NCBI RefSeq assembly: GCF_000820025.1
Contig: NZ_CDBI01000057.1
Location: 32,935-96,934 of the forward strand
Direction of reading: 5' to 3'
Length of the DNA stretch: 64,000 nucleotides
Source: Aeromonas popoffii
GTDB lineage: Bacteria > Pseudomonadota > Gammaproteobacteria > Enterobacterales > Aeromonadaceae
Shown here: piece by piece, positions 25,944-36,320 of the stretch
Layout of the letters: every line of letters begins with the position of its first letter
Numbering within the stretch: position 1 is the stretch's first letter
Made by a program: the position numbers and the translations under genes
Notes under the pieces: generated by a model
Databases searched by the model: none
Told to the model about the DNA's origin: nothing
Seen by the model: only the letters and a program-made list of their open reading frames with translations

Positions 25944-27177
25944 AGAAGGCAAAATAGTAACAGAAGCGCCGGGTAAGGTTAAAAAACAGCCTTTGTCCCT
26001 CATCCAGGTCTTCTTGCTTGATAAATGACTTGATGGTGCGCTCATCCTCCCGCAGATCCAGCATGGCCACCCCTTCCGGTCGCTGCGCTTTGAGGTAGGG
26101 CAGTACCTTGGGTTTGAGGGGCATGGTGGGCTCGGTTGAGAGCACCAGCGCCACAGAGTCGTCGGAGAGCTGCACCAGCGAACCGGGGGGATAGACTCCC
26201 AACACCTTGATCAGCAGCTTGACCAGGTCCTGATCGAACTTCTTCTGGGACAGCTTGTAGAGCTGGCTGATGGCCTGGCTCGGGGCGGCCGGGGTCGCAC
26301 TGCTGCGCGGGTGCAGCAGCTCGTCATAGTAGTCCACCAGTCCGATTATCCGTGCCAGTGGCGGGATCTCGCCGCCCTTGATGCCCAGAGGAAAGCCGCT
26401 GCCATCGAGCCGCTCGTGGTGCAGATGGGCCACCTGGCGGATCTTGAACTCAAATGCCTGCAACTGGGTCAGCATCTCCAGCCCGTACTGGGGATGCATG
26501 TTGAGAAAGTTTTGCTCTGACTTGTTGAGATCCCCTCGTTTCTGGGTGATCTGGCTCGGGATTCTCAGCTCTCCGATATCGTGTACAAGGCCTGCCAGTC
26601 CAGTCTCCTCGATCTCGATGGGGTTCATGCCGAGTTCCCGGGCCATCAGCATGGCGATGAAAGCCACGTTCAGGCTGTGCTGCAGCAATATGTCGGTGTG
26701 CGGGCTGCGAATGAGATGCAGGCCGAGTGGCCCCTCGTGTTCACTGATACGGGCGGCGGCATTGCGCACTATTTGCGCCGTATTAGCCAGCCCTTCGTCA
26801 GGCTTGAGGTTGAGGGCCCCCAGTGCATCGCGCAGCTCGGACATGGATTGGCCAAAGGCTTTGTCGGCGGCGCGCAGGGAGCGGCGGAAAGCTTTCTCGT
26901 CGAAGGGAGTGAGGCCCGTGTCTATGACCTCATCGATGATCGACAGATCGGGGCCGGCGGCGGGAATATCGCCGCGCAAGATGGGCTCTATGGGCAGGTC
27001 GCTTTTGTCCGGATCCACCATCAACAGATTGAGGTCGAGATGGCGAATGATGTCGAGTTGTTGCTGATCCTTGATCTTGAAGGCATTGAACATAAAAGGG
27101 TGACTGGTCCATCCCGTGGGGAGATGGATGTAGTGGCCGATCCGTAACTGCTCTATCGAGGCTTGTATCAGCGACAT
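25942..27177 (-). CDS. HD-GYP domain protein, probable cyclic-di-GMP phosphodiesterase
   Basis: A 411-residue cytoplasmic protein. An N-terminal DUF3391-like region (IEQLRIGHYIHLPTGW, about residues 1-120) is followed by an HD-GYP domain (about residues 150-340) with HSLNVAFIAML, GLVHDIGELRIP and HHERLDGSGFPLG. HD-GYP enzymes hydrolyse cyclic di-GMP at a two- or three-metal site. Two signature positions are changed: the canonical HDIGK has Glu in place of Lys and the GYP triad reads GFP. The metal-binding His/Asp residues appear intact, so activity is plausible but not certain. Confidence 0.87.
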   Translation of the reverse strand: MSLIQASIEQLRIGHYIHLPTGWTSHPFMFNAFKIKDQQQLDIIRHLDLNLLMVDPDKSDLPIEPILRGDIPAAGPDLSIIDEVIDTGLTPFDEKAFRRSLRAADKAFGQSMSELRDALGALNLKPDEGLANTAQIVRNAAARISEHEGPLGLHLIRSPHTDILLQHSLNVAFIAMLMARELGMNPIEIEETGLAGLVHDIGELRIPSQITQKRGDLNKSEQNFLNMHPQYGLEMLTQLQAFEFKIRQVAHLHHERLDGSGFPLGIKGGEIPPLARIIGLVDYYDELLHPRSSATPAAPSQAISQLYKLSQKKFDQDLVKLLIKVLGVYPPGSLVQLSDDSVALVLSTEPTMPLKPKVLPYLKAQRPEGVAMLDLREDERTIKSFIKQEDLDEGQRLFFNLTRRFCYYFAF

Positions 27178-27245
27178 GTGCTAACTCGAGGTCCATGAAT
27201 GCTTACCAACAAGCTAGCAAAATTAGAGAGATAGACAAACAAAAA

Positions 27246-27267
27246 AGCCCGCGCATGTGCGCGGGCT
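27246..27267 (-). terminator. adhE terminator
   Basis: AGCCCGCGCA / TGCGCGGGCT stem followed on the minus strand by TTTTTTG, 20 bases past the adhE stop. Confidence 0.9.
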
Positions 27268-27287
27268 CTCTAGTTCAAGTCCGATTA

Positions 27288-29963
27288 TCAGGCCTTGGAT
27301 TTTTTCTTGTTGTCCGCCTTGGTCTCAGCCTTGGCTTCCACCTTGGTTGCGACTCGTGCTTCCTCGGTAAAGGGGCGACCGTAGTAGGTGTCCATCAGTA
27401 TGGCTTTGAGCTCGGTGATCAGCGGGTAGCGCGGGTTGGCACCGGTGCACTGGTCATCGAAGGCTTCCAGCGCCAGCTGGTCAACCTTGGCCAGGAAGTC
27501 GGCTTCGTTCACGCCTGCTTCACGGATGGAGGCAGGGATGCCCAGAGTGGCTTTCAGCTCATCCAGCCAGGCCAGCAGCTTCTCGATCTTGGCAGCGGTA
27601 CGGTCACCGGCTGCGCTCAGACCCAGGTGGTCAGCCACTTCGGCATAACGACGGCGAGCTTGCGGACGGTCGTACTGGGAGAACGCAGTCTGCTTGGTCG
27701 GGTTGTCGTTGGCGTTGTAACGGATCACGTTGCTGATCAGCAGGGCGTTGGCCAGGCCGTGCGGAATGTGGAATTCTGCACCCAATTTGTGTGCCATGGA
27801 GTGACACACACCCAGGAAGGCGTTGGCAAACGCGATACCGGCGATGGTGGCTGCGTTGTGTACTTTCTCGCGAGCAACCGGATCGTTGGCACCGTTCTGG
27901 TAGCTGGACGGCAGGTACTCTTTCAGCAGTTTCAGGGCTTGCAGCGCCTGACCGTCTGAGTACTCGTTGGCCAGTACGGAAACGTAGGCTTCCATGGCGT
28001 GAGTGACTGCATCCACACCGCCGAAGGCGCACAGGGATTTGGGCATGTTCATGACCAGGTTGGCATCCACGATGGCCATGTTCGGGGTCAGCTCGTAGTC
28101 AGCCAGCGGGTACTTCATGCCGGTGGCGTCGTCGGTCACGACCGCAAACGGGGTGACTTCAGAACCGGTACCGGAAGTGGTGGTGATACAGACCAGTTCG
28201 GCCTTCACGCCCATTTTCGGGAACTTGTAGATACGCTTGCGAATGTCCATAAAGCGCATGGCAAGATCTTCAAACGCGGTATCCGGGTGCTCGTACATGA
28301 CCCACATGATCTTGGCGGCATCCATTGGTGAACCACCACCCAGTGCCAGGATAACGTCCGGCTTGAAGGAGTTGGCCATCTCGGCGCCCTTGCGAACCAC
28401 CGACAGCGTCGGGTCAGCTTCTACTTCGTAGAATACTTCCACTTCCATGTTCAGCTTCTTGAGCAGACGAACCACGTCGTCGGCATAGCCGTTGTTGAAC
28501 AGGAAGCGGTCGGTGACAACCATTGCACGCTTTTTGCCTTCCAGATCACCGAGGGCGATCGGCAGGGAGCCACGACGGAAATAGATGGATTTCGGAAGTT
28601 TGTGCCACAGCATATTTTCTGCCCGTTTTGCGACTGTCTTCTTGTTGATCAGGTGCTTGGGACCGACGTTCTCGGAGATGGAGTTGCCACTCCAGGAGCC
28701 GCAACCCAGGGTCAGGGAAGGAGCAAGAGCAAAGTTGTACAGGTCACCGATACCACCCTGGGTGGAGGGGGTGTTGATCAGGATACGAGCGGTCTTCATC
28801 TTGTCGCCGAAGTATCTGATACGGTCCTGGTTGCGATCCTGGTCGGTGTACAGACCAGAGGTGTGACCGATACCACCGATGTTGACCATGGTGCAGGCCA
28901 TCTCGACGGCTTCTTCGAAGTTCTTGGCGCGGAACATACCCAGGGTCGGGGAGAGCTTCTCATGAGCGAACTCATCTTCAGCGCACAATTCCAGGCCTTC
29001 ACCGATCAGGATCTTGGTGGTGGCAGGCACAGTCACGCCAGCCATGGCGGCGATCTTGGTGGCCGGCTGGCCGACGATATCTGCGTTCAGCGCGCCGTTG
29101 ATCAGCAGCACTTTACGTACCTTGTCCGCTTCATCTTTGGACAGGATGTAGCCATCGTGGTTGGAGAAACGCTCTTTCACCTGGTTGTAGATGGAGTCAA
29201 CGACGATAACAGCTTGCTCGGAAGCACAGACCACACCGTTGTCGAAGGTCTTGGACATCAGAATGGAGGCAACGGCGCGTTTTACATCGGCGGTTTCGTC
29301 GATGACGATCGGCACGTTACCGGCACCCACACCGATAGCAGGCTTACCGGAAGAGTAAGCGGCTTTCACCATGCCCGGGCCACCGGTGGCCAGGATCAGG
29401 TTGATGTCGTTGTGCTTCATCAGCGCGTTAGAGAGCTCAACGGACGGTTGATCGATCCAGCCGATGATGTCTTTCGGTGCACCAGCGGCCACGGCTGCGT
29501 CCAGTACCAGCTTGGCTGCGGTATTGGTGGAGTTCTTGGCACGTGGGTGCGGGGAGAAGATGATGGCGTTGCGGGTCTTCAGGGAGATCAACGATTTGAA
29601 GATCGCGGTAGCGGTCGGGTTGGTGGTCGGAACGATACCGCAGATGATACCGACCGGCTCGGCGATGATCATGGTGCCCATCTCGTCATCCTGGCTCAGG
29701 ATGCCGCAGGTCTTCTCGTCTTTGTATGCGTTGTAGATGTATTCGGAGGCGAAGTGGTTCTTGATAACCTTGTCTTCGATGATCCCCATACCGGACTCTT
29801 CCACGGCCATCTGGGCCAGGGGGATACGGGCATTGCTGGCGGCCAGGGCGGCGGCACGGAAAACCTTGTCTACCTGCTCTTGCGAGAAGCTGGCGAATTC
29901 ACGCTGTGCTTCTTTAACGCGGGCGACCAGTGCATCCAGTTCGGCCAAATTGGTTACTGCCAT
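27288..29963 (-). CDS. adhE: Bifunctional acetaldehyde-CoA/alcohol dehydrogenase
   Basis: An 891-residue fermentative enzyme that reduces acetyl-CoA to ethanol in two NADH-dependent steps and assembles into spirosomes. The aldehyde dehydrogenase half (1-440) has its catalytic Cys in [12 protein letters not shown]. The iron alcohol dehydrogenase half (450-870) has [10 protein letters not shown] and [15 protein letters not shown] with metal ligands. A Lys/Ala-rich tail ends the protein. Its start is followed upstream by an FNR-like site. The adhE-ychE-opp order is the same as in E. coli. Confidence 0.97.
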   Translation of the reverse strand: MAVTNLAELDALVARVKEAQREFASFSQEQVDKVFRAAALAASNARIPLAQMAVEESGMGIIEDKVIKNHFASEYIYNAYKDEKTCGILSQDDEMGTMIIAEPVGIICGIVPTTNPTATAIFKSLISLKTRNAIIFSPHPRAKNSTNTAAKLVLDAAVAAGAPKDIIGWIDQPSVELSNALMKHNDINLILATGGPGMVKAAYSSGKPAIGVGAGNVPIVIDETADVKRAVASILMSKTFDNGVVCASEQAVIVVDSIYNQVKERFSNHDGYILSKDEADKVRKVLLINGALNADIVGQPATKIAAMAGVTVPATTKILIGEGLELCAEDEFAHEKLSPTLGMFRAKNFEEAVEMACTMVNIGGIGHTSGLYTDQDRNQDRIRYFGDKMKTARILINTPSTQGGIGDLYNFALAPSLTLGCGSWSGNSISENVGPKHLINKKTVAKRAENMLWHKLPKSIYFRRGSLPIALGDLEGKKRAMVVTDRFLFNNGYADDVVRLLKKLNMEVEVFYEVEADPTLSVVRKGAEMANSFKPDVILALGGGSPMDAAKIMWVMYEHPDTAFEDLAMRFMDIRKRIYKFPKMGVKAELVCITTTSGTGSEVTPFAVVTDDATGMKYPLADYELTPNMAIVDANLVMNMPKSLCAFGGVDAVTHAMEAYVSVLANEYSDGQALQALKLLKEYLPSSYQNGANDPVAREKVHNAATIAGIAFANAFLGVCHSMAHKLGAEFHIPHGLANALLISNVIRYNANDNPTKQTAFSQYDRPQARRRYAEVADHLGLSAAGDRTAAKIEKLLAWLDELKATLGIPASIREAGVNEADFLAKVDQLALEAFDDQCTGANPRYPLITELKAILMDTYYGRPFTEEARVATKVEAKAETKADNKKKSKA

Positions 29964-30123
29964 GTTTATCTCCTGATGATTTGAAAACTGTTTAGTAAGA
30001 GCTTGGCAATGCCCGGCAATTATAGTCGCCTTGTCAAGGCGAGAATCACTACAAGGGGGTATTTACATGCCTTACTAAATTGCTTTCTGAGTCGATTATA
30101 GAGCGCGGCTGACTCAGAAAAAG

Positions 30124-30137
30124 TTGATCTGGATCAT
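30124..30137. promoter_or_regulatory. FNR-like site upstream of adhE
   Basis: TTGATCTGGATCAT matches the FNR consensus (TTGAT-N4-ATCAA) at 9 of 10 positions, about 160 bases upstream of adhE. This fits anaerobic control of a fermentation gene. Confidence 0.65.
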
Positions 30138-30258
30138 GTGTAACAAAAGAACAAAAGAAATTTTGTTTCACAATACATGTCTTTTGGATGTTACACGAAT
30201 GTAGCTTGAGGAGAAAGTGGACTGAATGGCGCGTGAACAAGGCGCTACACACCATCTT

Positions 30259-30538
30259 TCAAGCAGTTAGCACGATTACGTCCCGGTGTCCTCGGGTCGG
30301 GGCCTGGGGCAGTATGGGGGCCGTATTGTGATAGAAACGGCGATCATCCAGGAGCAGATACCCACCAGCGTTTAATTCTTGTTGAAAAAATGGTTGTTCT
30401 TTTAATCCATGATCGCGCTGAAGATGGCCGCCACTGACACCCTCATTGCCGCCGGTCAAAAAAGCCGAGCAGGGGATCGACCGTGCCTGCCGGCTGCGAA
30501 GCCAGGCGCCATTGCAACTTGATGTCCATATCAATCAT
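30259..30538 (-). pseudogene. Relic of a 2OG-Fe(II) dioxygenase-family gene
   Basis: The minus strand encodes GNEGVSGGHLQRDHG, then YLLLDDRRFYHNTAPI and GHRDVIVLTA before a stop. This resembles the C-terminal half of the 2OG-Fe dioxygenase_2 family (amino-acid hydroxylases), where a LDDxRxYHxxxPI and HRDxLxxTF pattern ends the protein. The start-like ATG at 30538 reads MIDMDIKLQWRLASQPAG in a different frame that stops after 31 codons. The two frames meet at a run of six T's (C then TTTTTT on the minus strand), so both a frameshift and loss of the N-terminal half are likely. Confidence 0.6.
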
Positions 30539-30807
30539 TAAAAAATCCTTGTTTGCTGAGAGAAAATGTCGCACCAAAACGGCATGGCCACATAAAACTC
30601 GAAGTGATTTTATCAGCGTGTTAAATGGTGACGATGTTTATTAACAAATCAATATGTTGAATTTTGGCTATACATTAGAGGAACTAACTGAAAAGCCACG
30701 GAAAGGGTGAGATTATTTGATTGGTGCAGGTTGAGGGCATGGTGTAAATTTACGCTCGGTTTATCGGGGTGGCCCGCGTGGCTTTGCTTACCTTCTGGAT
30801 GGCGCCT

Positions 30808-31443
30808 ATGGCAGCAATTGACGTCTCTTTATATCTGAAGTTTTTCATCGGTTTGTTCGCGATCATCAATCCGCTGGGATTGCTGCCGGTTTTTGTCAGT
30901 CTGACCGGCCATCAAACCCCGGAAGAGCGGATGAAGACCAACACCACCGCCAACATTGCGGTGATGATCATCCTGCTGGTCTCCATGTACATGGGGCAGC
31001 TGATCCTGGACGGTTTTGGTATCTCGCTGGCGTCGTTTCGCATCGCCGGCGGGTCGCTCATCACGCTGATCGCCTGGTCCATGCTGCAGGGCAAGCTGGG
31101 GGAGGTGAAGCATAACAAGCAGGAGAAAGGGGAGCTGGCTGCGCGGGAATCAGTCGCTGTGGTGCCGCTGGCACTGCCGCTGATGGCGGGTCCGGGTGCC
31201 ATCTCTTCTTCTATTGTCAACGCCAGCCAGAGTACCTGGTCCCAGATGCTGGGCATGTCGCTGGTGGTGATGGTATTTGCCTTCTGCTCCTGGCTCATCT
31301 TCCGCGCCGCCCCCTTGTTGTTCAAGCTGATGGGCAACACCGGCATCAACGTGGTCACCCGGATCATGGGTCTCATCATGATGTCGCTCGGCATCGAGAT
31401 CATGGTGGCGGGGATCAAGGGGGTCTTCCCCGGATTGATGTGA
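30808..31443 (+). CDS. ychE: MarC/UPF0056 family membrane protein YchE
   Basis: A 211-residue inner-membrane protein with six helices; KFFIGLFAIINPLGLLPVF and the LALPLMAGPGAISS motif are typical of the MarC family. Function is unknown despite the name. It lies between adhE and oppA as in E. coli. The frame is open from a GTG at 30769 and an ATG at 30799; the ATG at 30808 gives an N-terminus of family length, but no start has a clearly better ribosome site. The 270 bases upstream (to the dioxygenase relic) are AT-rich and hold no gene. Confidence 0.9.
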   Translation: MAAIDVSLYLKFFIGLFAIINPLGLLPVFVSLTGHQTPEERMKTNTTANIAVMIILLVSMYMGQLILDGFGISLASFRIAGGSLITLIAWSMLQGKLGEVKHNKQEKGELAARESVAVVPLALPLMAGPGAISSSIVNASQSTWSQMLGMSLVVMVFAFCSWLIFRAAPLLFKLMGNTGINVVTRIMGLIMMSLGIEIMVAGIKGVFPGLM

Positions 31444-31462
31444 TTCAGGTCTGTTTTGTCTG

Positions 31463-31490
31463 AGCCGGTCCTCGTGACCGGCTTTTTATT
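31463..31490 (+). terminator. ychE terminator
   Basis: AGCCGGTC / GACCGGCT stem, loop CTCGT, then TTTTATT. Confidence 0.8.
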
Positions 31491-31722
31491 GTTTCTTTTT
31501 TGTTGGTCATTTCCTAGAATCGAGCGGGTCTGTATAAAAAGCGTCTGCAACGCCATATTTAAATGCTGAATAATTGGCTGAAAGCTGTTTTTTTAACCAT
31601 GAAGCCCAGCTTGGTCTGATGATATCTATTGCATTATTAGAATTGTCAGGGAATTATGCTGGCAGCGGGTATTTATCTCGTTGATGGACAAACGCATGGA
31701 ATGTTCTTGTTGGAGTAGGGAA

Positions 31723-33342
31723 ATGACTCATAAAAAAACAATGATTAACACACTGCTGATGGCTGCCCTGTTTGGTGGCGTCAACGTGGCTCAGGCTGCC
31801 GATGTCCCGGCGGGAACCAAGCTGGCTGAAGTCCAGCAACTGGTCAAAGGCAATGGCTCGGAGCCGGCTACCCTCGACCCTCATAAAACCGAAGGAACGG
31901 TTGAATCCAATATTTTGCGCGACCTGTTCGAAGGTCTCGTCTCTTCCGGTCCCAAAGGGGAAGTGCTCCCTGCCATGGCCGAGTCCTGGGAAACCAAGGA
32001 CAACAAACACTTCGTATTCCACCTGCGCAAAGATGCGAAATGGTCCAATGGTGAACCGGTTACTGCCCACGATTTCGAGTTCGCCTTCAAGCGGGCCGTG
32101 GATCCCAAGACTGGCTCTCCCTACGCCTGGTACATGGAAATTCCGACCATCCTCAACGCCAGCGAAATCATTGCCGGCAAGAAGCCGTCTGACACCCTGG
32201 GCGTGAAGGCGACCGACGATTACACCTTTGAAGTACAGCTTGAAAAAGCGATTCCTTACTTCGTCAGCATGCTCTCTCACACCACCACCTACCCAGTCCC
32301 GAAGAAGGTGATCGAGAAGTTTGGTGACAAGTGGACCCAGCCGGAAAATATGGTATCCAACGGCGCCTATAAGCTCAAAGATTGGGTGGTCAACGAGCGT
32401 GTCGATATCGAGCGTAATCCCAACTACTGGAATAACAGCAAAACGGTGGTCGACACGGTGAGTTACCTGCCGATCCAGTCTACCAATGCTGAGTTGAACC
32501 GCTATCTGGCGGGCGAACTGGATCTCACCTACAACATGCCCATCGAACGCTTCAAGCAGATGAAAAAAGAGAAGCCCGATGAGGTGCAGGTGAGTGGCTA
32601 TGTGGGGACCTATTACTACACCTTCAACACCAAGAAAAAACCCTATGATGATGTGCGGGTACGCACTGCGCTCACCTATGCCATCGATCGCAATGTGATA
32701 GCCGACAAGGTAATGGGCAAGGGAGAGACCCCAGGCTATGCCCTGGTGCCGGACTTCGTTGATGGCTTCAAACCTGTTGCCCCGGCCTGGTCCAAGTTGA
32801 CCCAGGCGGAGCTCGATGCCAAGGCCAAGGCGCTACTGGCCGATGCCGGTTACGGCCCGGGTAATCCACTCAAGTTTGAACTGCTCTACAACACAGATGA
32901 CAACCACAAGAAAGTGGCCGTCGCCGTCGCCTCCATGTGGAAAAAGCTGGGGGTAGAGGTCAGCTTGGTGAACCAGGAGTGGAAAACCTATCTGGAGACG
33001 CTCAAGCAAGGTCAGTTTGACGTGGCTCGTCGCGGTTGGATCGCCGACTACAATGAAGCCTCCTCCATGCTGGATCTGATGCAGACCACTCACGGTAACA
33101 ACGATGGCAAGTACTCCAATGCTGCGTTTGACAAGTTGATGGACGAGTCACGCGATCAGGTTGATGCGGATGCGCGCAACAAGCTCTATGTCCAGGGCGA
33201 AGAGATCCTGGCCAAGGACATGCCGATTGCCCCTATCTATCAGTACGTGACCTCTCGCATGGTCAAGCCCTATGTGGGCGGCTATCCGGCCAACCCGCTG
33301 GATAACCTCTACAGCAAAGACATGTACATCATTGCCCACTGA
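31723..33342 (+). CDS. oppA: Periplasmic oligopeptide-binding protein
   Basis: A 539-residue extracytoplasmic solute-binding protein (family 5) that delivers oligopeptides of two to five residues to OppBCDF. A signal peptide (MTHKKTMINTLLMAALFGG, cleavage after AQA) precedes the mature protein. Family features include DPHKTEGTVESNILRDLFEG and ARRGWIADYNEASSMLDL. The ATG at 31723 with AGGG just upstream was chosen over in-frame upstream starts because it gives a clean signal peptide. First gene of the opp operon. Confidence 0.96.
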   Translation: MTHKKTMINTLLMAALFGGVNVAQAADVPAGTKLAEVQQLVKGNGSEPATLDPHKTEGTVESNILRDLFEGLVSSGPKGEVLPAMAESWETKDNKHFVFHLRKDAKWSNGEPVTAHDFEFAFKRAVDPKTGSPYAWYMEIPTILNASEIIAGKKPSDTLGVKATDDYTFEVQLEKAIPYFVSMLSHTTTYPVPKKVIEKFGDKWTQPENMVSNGAYKLKDWVVNERVDIERNPNYWNNSKTVVDTVSYLPIQSTNAELNRYLAGELDLTYNMPIERFKQMKKEKPDEVQVSGYVGTYYYTFNTKKKPYDDVRVRTALTYAIDRNVIADKVMGKGETPGYALVPDFVDGFKPVAPAWSKLTQAELDAKAKALLADAGYGPGNPLKFELLYNTDDNHKKVAVAVASMWKKLGVEVSLVNQEWKTYLETLKQGQFDVARRGWIADYNEASSMLDLMQTTHGNNDGKYSNAAFDKLMDESRDQVDADARNKLYVQGEEILAKDMPIAPIYQYVTSRMVKPYVGGYPANPLDNLYSKDMYIIAH

Positions 33343-33368
33343 ATAACATAACAAGTCGCATAACAAGC

Positions 33369-33395
33369 AGGCCCGCCAGACGGCGGGCCTTTATT
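33369..33395 (+). terminator. Attenuator-like hairpin between oppA and oppB
   Basis: AGGCCCGCC / GGCGGGCCT stem with loop AGAC then TTATT lies in the 96-base gap. A partial terminator here would give an excess of oppA mRNA over the membrane genes, or protect its 3' end. Confidence 0.65.
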
Positions 33396-33438
33396 ACAAC
33401 CGCGACCCTTTGGAAGCTGTACAGGACAGGAATTGTCT

Positions 33439-34359
33439 ATGTTGAAATTCATTTTTAAACGGCTATTGGAAGCGATCCCGACACTGCTGGTCTTGATCAC
33501 CGTCTCCTTCTTCATGATGCGTTTCGCGCCGGGCAACCCCTTCACCAGCGAACGTGCCCTGCCGCCGGAAGTGTTGGCCAATATCGAGGCCAAGTACGGC
33601 TTGGACAAGCCCATTGGCGTGCAATACCTCACCTACCTGGGCAACCTGTTACGGGGCGATCTGGGCCCCTCTTTCAAATACAAGGACTTCAGCGTCAATG
33701 ATCTGGTGAGCCAGGCGTTGCCTGTTTCCGCCAAGATCGGGAGCGCGGCTTTCGTCTTTGCCGTCTTGCTGGGGGTCACTTTCGGCACCATAGCGGCCTT
33801 GAAACAAAACACTATCATCGACTATCTGCTGATGTCGTCGGCCATGGCCGGGGTGGTGATCCCGGGCTTTGTGCTGGCACCCTTGCTGGTGCTCTTCTTC
33901 AGCATCTATCTGGGCTGGTTCCCGGCCGGTGGCTGGCAGGGGGGGGGCATCCAGTTTATGGTGCTGCCGGTGTTCGGCATGATGATGTACTACATCTCCG
34001 CCATCTCGCGCATCATGCGTGGCAGCATGATCGAGACCATGAACTCCAACTTCATCCGTACCGCCCGTGCCAAGGGCCTGCCGCTGCGTCACATCATACT
34101 GAAACACGCGCTGCGTCCGGCCATGCTGCCGGTGGTCTCCTATCTGGGCCCGGCCTTCGTCGGCATCATCACGGGTTCCGTGGTGATTGAGACCATCTTC
34201 GGTCTGCCGGGAATTGGTCAGTTGTTTGTCAACGGTGCCCTCAACCGTGATTACTCCATGGTGCTCGGGCTGACCATTCTGGTCGGTGCCCTCACCATCA
34301 CCTTTAACGCCGTGGTCGATATTCTCTATGCCTTTATCGATCCCAAGATCCGTTACTAA
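33439..34359 (+). CDS. oppB: Oligopeptide ABC transporter permease
   Basis: A 306-residue inner-membrane permease with six helices, same length as E. coli OppB. The coupling-helix EAA loop is in IRTARAKGLPLRHIILKHAL. The start is the ATG at 33439, giving MLKFIFKRLLEAIPTL. Pairs with OppC to form the channel. Confidence 0.96.
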   Translation: MLKFIFKRLLEAIPTLLVLITVSFFMMRFAPGNPFTSERALPPEVLANIEAKYGLDKPIGVQYLTYLGNLLRGDLGPSFKYKDFSVNDLVSQALPVSAKIGSAAFVFAVLLGVTFGTIAALKQNTIIDYLLMSSAMAGVVIPGFVLAPLLVLFFSIYLGWFPAGGWQGGGIQFMVLPVFGMMMYYISAISRIMRGSMIETMNSNFIRTARAKGLPLRHIILKHALRPAMLPVVSYLGPAFVGIITGSVVIETIFGLPGIGQLFVNGALNRDYSMVLGLTILVGALTITFNAVVDILYAFIDPKIRY

Positions 34360-34373
34360 GTCGGGAGTAGATC

Positions 34374-35285
34374 ATGGTTGTCACAACTGAGAAACGCGAA
34401 GCCATAGCGGCGTTCGCACAGCAAGTGGAAGTGGTGGAAGGACGCTCCCTGTGGAAGGATGCCCGTCGCCGTTTCCTGCGTAACAAGGCCGCGCTGACCA
34501 GCCTCATCATACTGACCATTATCGGTCTGGCAGTGATAGTGGGGCCGCACCTGTCCCAATATACCTTCGACGATCCGGACTGGGGCGCGATGCAGGCGGC
34601 ACCGGATATGGAAACCGGCCACTGGTTCGGTACCGACAGTCTGGGGCGCGATCTGTTCGTGCGTACCCTGCTGGGGGGCCGCATTTCGCTGATGGTCGGC
34701 ATCATGGGCGCCATGGTGGCCGTGGTCATCGGCACCCTGTATGGCGCGGCTTCCGGTTTTATCGGCGGTCGGGTCGATAGTCTGATGATGCGCGTACTCG
34801 AGATCCTCAACGCCTTCCCTTTCATGTTCTTCGTGATCATGCTGGTGACCTTCTTCGGCCGCAATCTGGCGCTCATCTTCATCGCCATCGGGGCGGTGAG
34901 CTGGCTCGACATGGCGCGGATCGTGCGAGGCCAGACCCTGAGTCTCAAGAGCAAGGAGTTTATCGAGGCGGCCCACGTCTGTGGCGTCTCCAAGTGGAAG
35001 ATCATCACCCGCCACATAGTGCCGAACGTACTCGGTATCGTGGCCGTCTACGCCACCTTGCTGGTACCGGGCATGATCATGTTTGAATCCTTCCTGAGTT
35101 TTCTGGGCCTCGGCGTCCAGGAACCCATGACCAGCTGGGGTGCTCTGCTGGATGAAGGCTCCAAGTCGATGGAAGTGGCCATCTGGCAACTCCTGTTCCC
35201 CGCCGGTTTCATGGTGGTGACCCTGTTTTGCTTCAACTTCCTCGGGGATGGTCTGCGTGACGCCCTCGATCCGAAAGATCGTTAA
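34374..35285 (+). CDS. oppC: Oligopeptide ABC transporter permease
   Basis: A 303-residue inner-membrane permease partnering OppB. It has a cytoplasmic N-terminal extension (LWKDARRRFLRNKAALTS), about six helices and the EAA loop FIEAAHVCGVSKWKIITRHI. It begins 14 bases after oppB. Confidence 0.96.
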   Translation: MVVTTEKREAIAAFAQQVEVVEGRSLWKDARRRFLRNKAALTSLIILTIIGLAVIVGPHLSQYTFDDPDWGAMQAAPDMETGHWFGTDSLGRDLFVRTLLGGRISLMVGIMGAMVAVVIGTLYGAASGFIGGRVDSLMMRVLEILNAFPFMFFVIMLVTFFGRNLALIFIAIGAVSWLDMARIVRGQTLSLKSKEFIEAAHVCGVSKWKIITRHIVPNVLGIVAVYATLLVPGMIMFESFLSFLGLGVQEPMTSWGALLDEGSKSMEVAIWQLLFPAGFMVVTLFCFNFLGDGLRDALDPKDR

Positions 35286-35339
35286 TCGAACATCGGATCG
35301 ACAGGAAAGCATCACGAAAGATCGATAAGGAGTTTTTAT

Positions 35340-36320
35340 ATGAAGTTACTGGATGTAAAAGATCTGCGGGTCGAGTTCAAGACCCCGGACGGCAATGTGG
35401 TGGCGGTCAACGACCTCAACTTCTCCCTGGCGGCTGGCGAGACTCTGGGGATCGTCGGCGAGTCCGGCTCCGGCAAGTCCCAGACCGCATTTGCCATCAT
35501 GGGGCTGTTGGCCAAGAACGGCATCATCACGGGGTCGGCCAAGTTTCAGGGCGACGAAATCCTCAACCTGCCGGAACACAAGCTCAACAAGATCCGCTCC
35601 GAGAAGATCGCCATGATCTTCCAGGATCCCATGACCTCTCTTAATCCCTACATGAAGGTGAAGGATCAGCTGATGGAAGTGCTGATGCTGCACAAGGGGG
35701 TGAGCAAGGCCGCAGCGTTCGAAGAGTCGGTACGCATGCTGGATGCGGTGAAGATCCCCGAGTCGCGCAAGCGGATGAACATGTACCCCCACGAGTTCTC
35801 CGGCGGTATGCGTCAACGGGTGATGATTGCCATGGCCCTCTTGTGCCGGCCACAGCTGCTCATCGCCGATGAACCGACCACGGCGCTGGACGTGACGGTG
35901 CAGGCCCAGATCATGACGCTGATGAACGAGCTAAAGCGCGAGTTCAACACCGCCATCATCATGATCACCCACGACTTGGGTGTGGTGGCGGGCATCTGTG
36001 ACAAGGTGCTGGTGATGTACGCCGGTCGTACCATGGAGTACGGCCGGGTGAACGATATCTTCTATCGCCCGAGTCATCCCTATACCGAGGGTTTGCTGCG
36101 CGCTATTCCCCGCCTCGACACCGAAGGGGAAGAGCTGCCTACCATTCCGGGCAATCCGCCCAACCTGCTGCGTCTGCCCACCGGCTGCCCCTTCCAGGAG
36201 CGCTGCCACCGTGTCAGCGGGATTTGCGGCCAGCAGTCACCGATCCTGACCCCGTTCAACGACGGCCGCGAACGGGCCTGCCATTGGGTATCGGATGCCA
36301 TGATCAAGGGGGCGAATTAA
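35340..36320 (+). CDS. oppD: Oligopeptide ABC transporter ATP-binding protein
   Basis: A 326-residue ATPase subunit: Walker [13 protein letters not shown] signature FSGGMRQRV, Walker [14 protein letters not shown]-loop MITHDLG. The C-terminal oligopeptide-transporter extension has Cys residues ([15 protein letters not shown]) that form the [4Fe-4S] site seen in this subfamily. AAGGAG precedes the ATG. Confidence 0.96.
   Translation: MKLLDVKDLRVEFKTPDGNVVAVNDLNFSLAAGETLGIVGESGSGKSQTAFAIMGLLAKNGIITGSAKFQGDEILNLPEHKLNKIRSEKIAMIFQDPMTSLNPYMKVKDQLMEVLMLHKGVSKAAAFEESVRMLDAVKIPESRKRMNMYPHEFSGGMRQRVMIAMALLCRPQLLIADEPTTALDVTVQAQIMTLMNELKREFNTAIIMITHDLGVVAGICDKVLVMYAGRTMEYGRVNDIFYRPSHPYTEGLLRAIPRLDTEGEELPTIPGNPPNLLRLPTGCPFQERCHRVSGICGQQSPILTPFNDGRERACHWVSDAMIKGAN

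Noticed and set aside
28602-29984. A 460-codon open frame antisense to adhE
   Set aside because: It is a shadow frame over a certain gene with no recognisable domain.
30446-30538. Programmed frameshift at TTTTTT to make a full dioxygenase
   Set aside because: Even with a shift only about 100 codons would result, far below family length, and the shift needed is +1 without a stop or pausing signal.
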